Shown in pieces: positions 5,938 to 6,201 of a stretch of 6,201 bases of DNA. This DNA comes from Halothiobacillus neapolitanus (lineage in GTDB: Bacteria; Pseudomonadota; Gammaproteobacteria; Halothiobacillales; Halothiobacillaceae): contig DYLI01000098.1 of NCBI GenBank assembly GCA_020722165.1, positions 1 to 6,201 of the forward strand, in the 5' to 3' direction. The stretch's first letter is position 1. The number at the start of each line of letters is the position of its first letter. The notes beneath the pieces are model-generated. The model did no database searches, was not told the DNA's origin, and saw only the letters and a list, made by a program, of their open reading frames with translations. Both the position numbers and the translations under genes were made by a program.

Positions 5938-6147
5938 ATGCGCAACACTCTGACCGAGCCGCTGCACATTGAGGACAAGCGTCGCAAGCACATCGTGACG
6001 ACGGTCTGCCCGCGCCTTGTGACCCATAACGCCAAGCGTCTGGCGGGCAAATACCGCGAGCGCATCCCCGTCGATTTGCGCGCAACCTCTTTTGAAGAAG
6101 CCCGTGAGGCTAGCTCGCTGGCGGCAATGGGATTGTTAGACCTGTAA
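5938..6147 (+). CDS. hypothetical protein, 69 residues, downstream of brnTA
   Basis: I do not recognise this protein. The frame uses mostly G or C at third codon positions, like the genuine genes of the window, so it is probably coding. The product is soluble, rich in basic residues in its first half (KRRKH at 14-18), and ends with an acidic helix-like EEAREASSLAAMG stretch (53-65). No signal peptide, membrane segment or cysteine cluster is visible. The ATG at 5938 lacks a Shine-Dalgarno site. It lies 9 bp after the brnA stop and in the same frame as brnA, so only the TAG separates the two. It may be a third gene of the toxin-antitoxin operon, a piece of a separate accessory gene, or the remnant of a longer one. 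An antisense frame covering the same bases is not preferred. Confidence 0.5.
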   Translation: MRNTLTEPLHIEDKRRKHIVTTVCPRLVTHNAKRLAGKYRERIPVDLRATSFEEAREASSLAAMGLLDL

Positions 6148-6173
6148 GCGATTTCCCATGTGATGTGAAGCTG

Positions 6174-6198
6174 ATCAATCGAGTCTGACCCCATTGAT
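6174..6198. repeat. small inverted repeat, possibly REP/RAYT-related
   Basis: ATCAAT (6174-6179) and ATTGAT (6193-6198) form a perfect 6-bp inverted repeat around the 13-base centre CGAGTCTGACCCC. On the minus strand this reads ATCAATGGGGTCAGACTCG followed by ATTGAT. GGGGTCAGA-containing palindromes of this look are, from memory, common next to IS200-like REP-associated tyrosine transposases in proteobacteria. The window stops three bases later, so I cannot see whether a transposase or more copies follow. There is no T-run, so it is not a convincing terminator. Confidence 0.35.
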
Positions 6199-6201
6199 TC
6201 T

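Noticed and set aside
5925..6194. 89-codon minus-strand open frame at the right edge
   Set aside because: Third-position composition favours the plus-strand 69-codon frame. The antisense product has no recognised motif, though I cannot exclude it completely.
6148..6201. intrinsic terminator after the last small gene
   Set aside because: The only hairpin has a 6-bp AT-rich stem and a 13-base loop with no following T-run.

Overview
The window comes from a Pseudomonadota chromosome, most likely beta- or gammaproteobacterial. The evidence is a moderately GC-rich base composition (estimated by eye), a proteobacterial-type PurM and PurN pair, and an Hda-type DnaA homologue encoded divergently from purMN. 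E. coli and pseudomonads also keep hda close to purMN. I cannot place the organism more finely.

Left block (1-3960, minus strand). Four tightly packed genes read leftwards in the order purM, purN, a UDP-glucuronate 4-epimerase-like gene, and ugd. purM and purN overlap by one base (TAATG), and purN and the epimerase gene overlap by four (ATGA). A 39-bp gap with a good ribosome-binding site precedes ugd, whose 3' end lies beyond the left edge. The block joins two steps of de novo purine synthesis to two steps that turn UDP-glucose into UDP-glucuronate and then UDP-galacturonate, which are precursors of surface polysaccharide.

Centre (3961-4028). A short divergent intergenic region must hold the promoters of both blocks.

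Right block (4029-5266, plus strand). A CDP-alcohol phosphatidyltransferase (phospholipid synthesis) overlaps hda by four bases (TTGA). The first gene probably starts with GTG and hda with TTG. Hda acts with the DNA polymerase sliding clamp to switch off DnaA after initiation.

Right end (5267-6201). After a short AT-rich stretch come a BrnT-type toxin and a BrnA-type antitoxin overlapping by 38 bp. They are followed by an unrecognised 69-codon gene that starts 9 bp after the brnA stop, and by a small inverted repeat at the window edge. hda ends in ATGA, and the overlapping ATG opens only a 7-codon frame. This may be the stump of a former operon partner cut off when the accessory genes arrived. 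I see no rRNA, tRNA, CRISPR array or complete transposon. Most of the window is ordinary housekeeping DNA; the right end is the accessory part.
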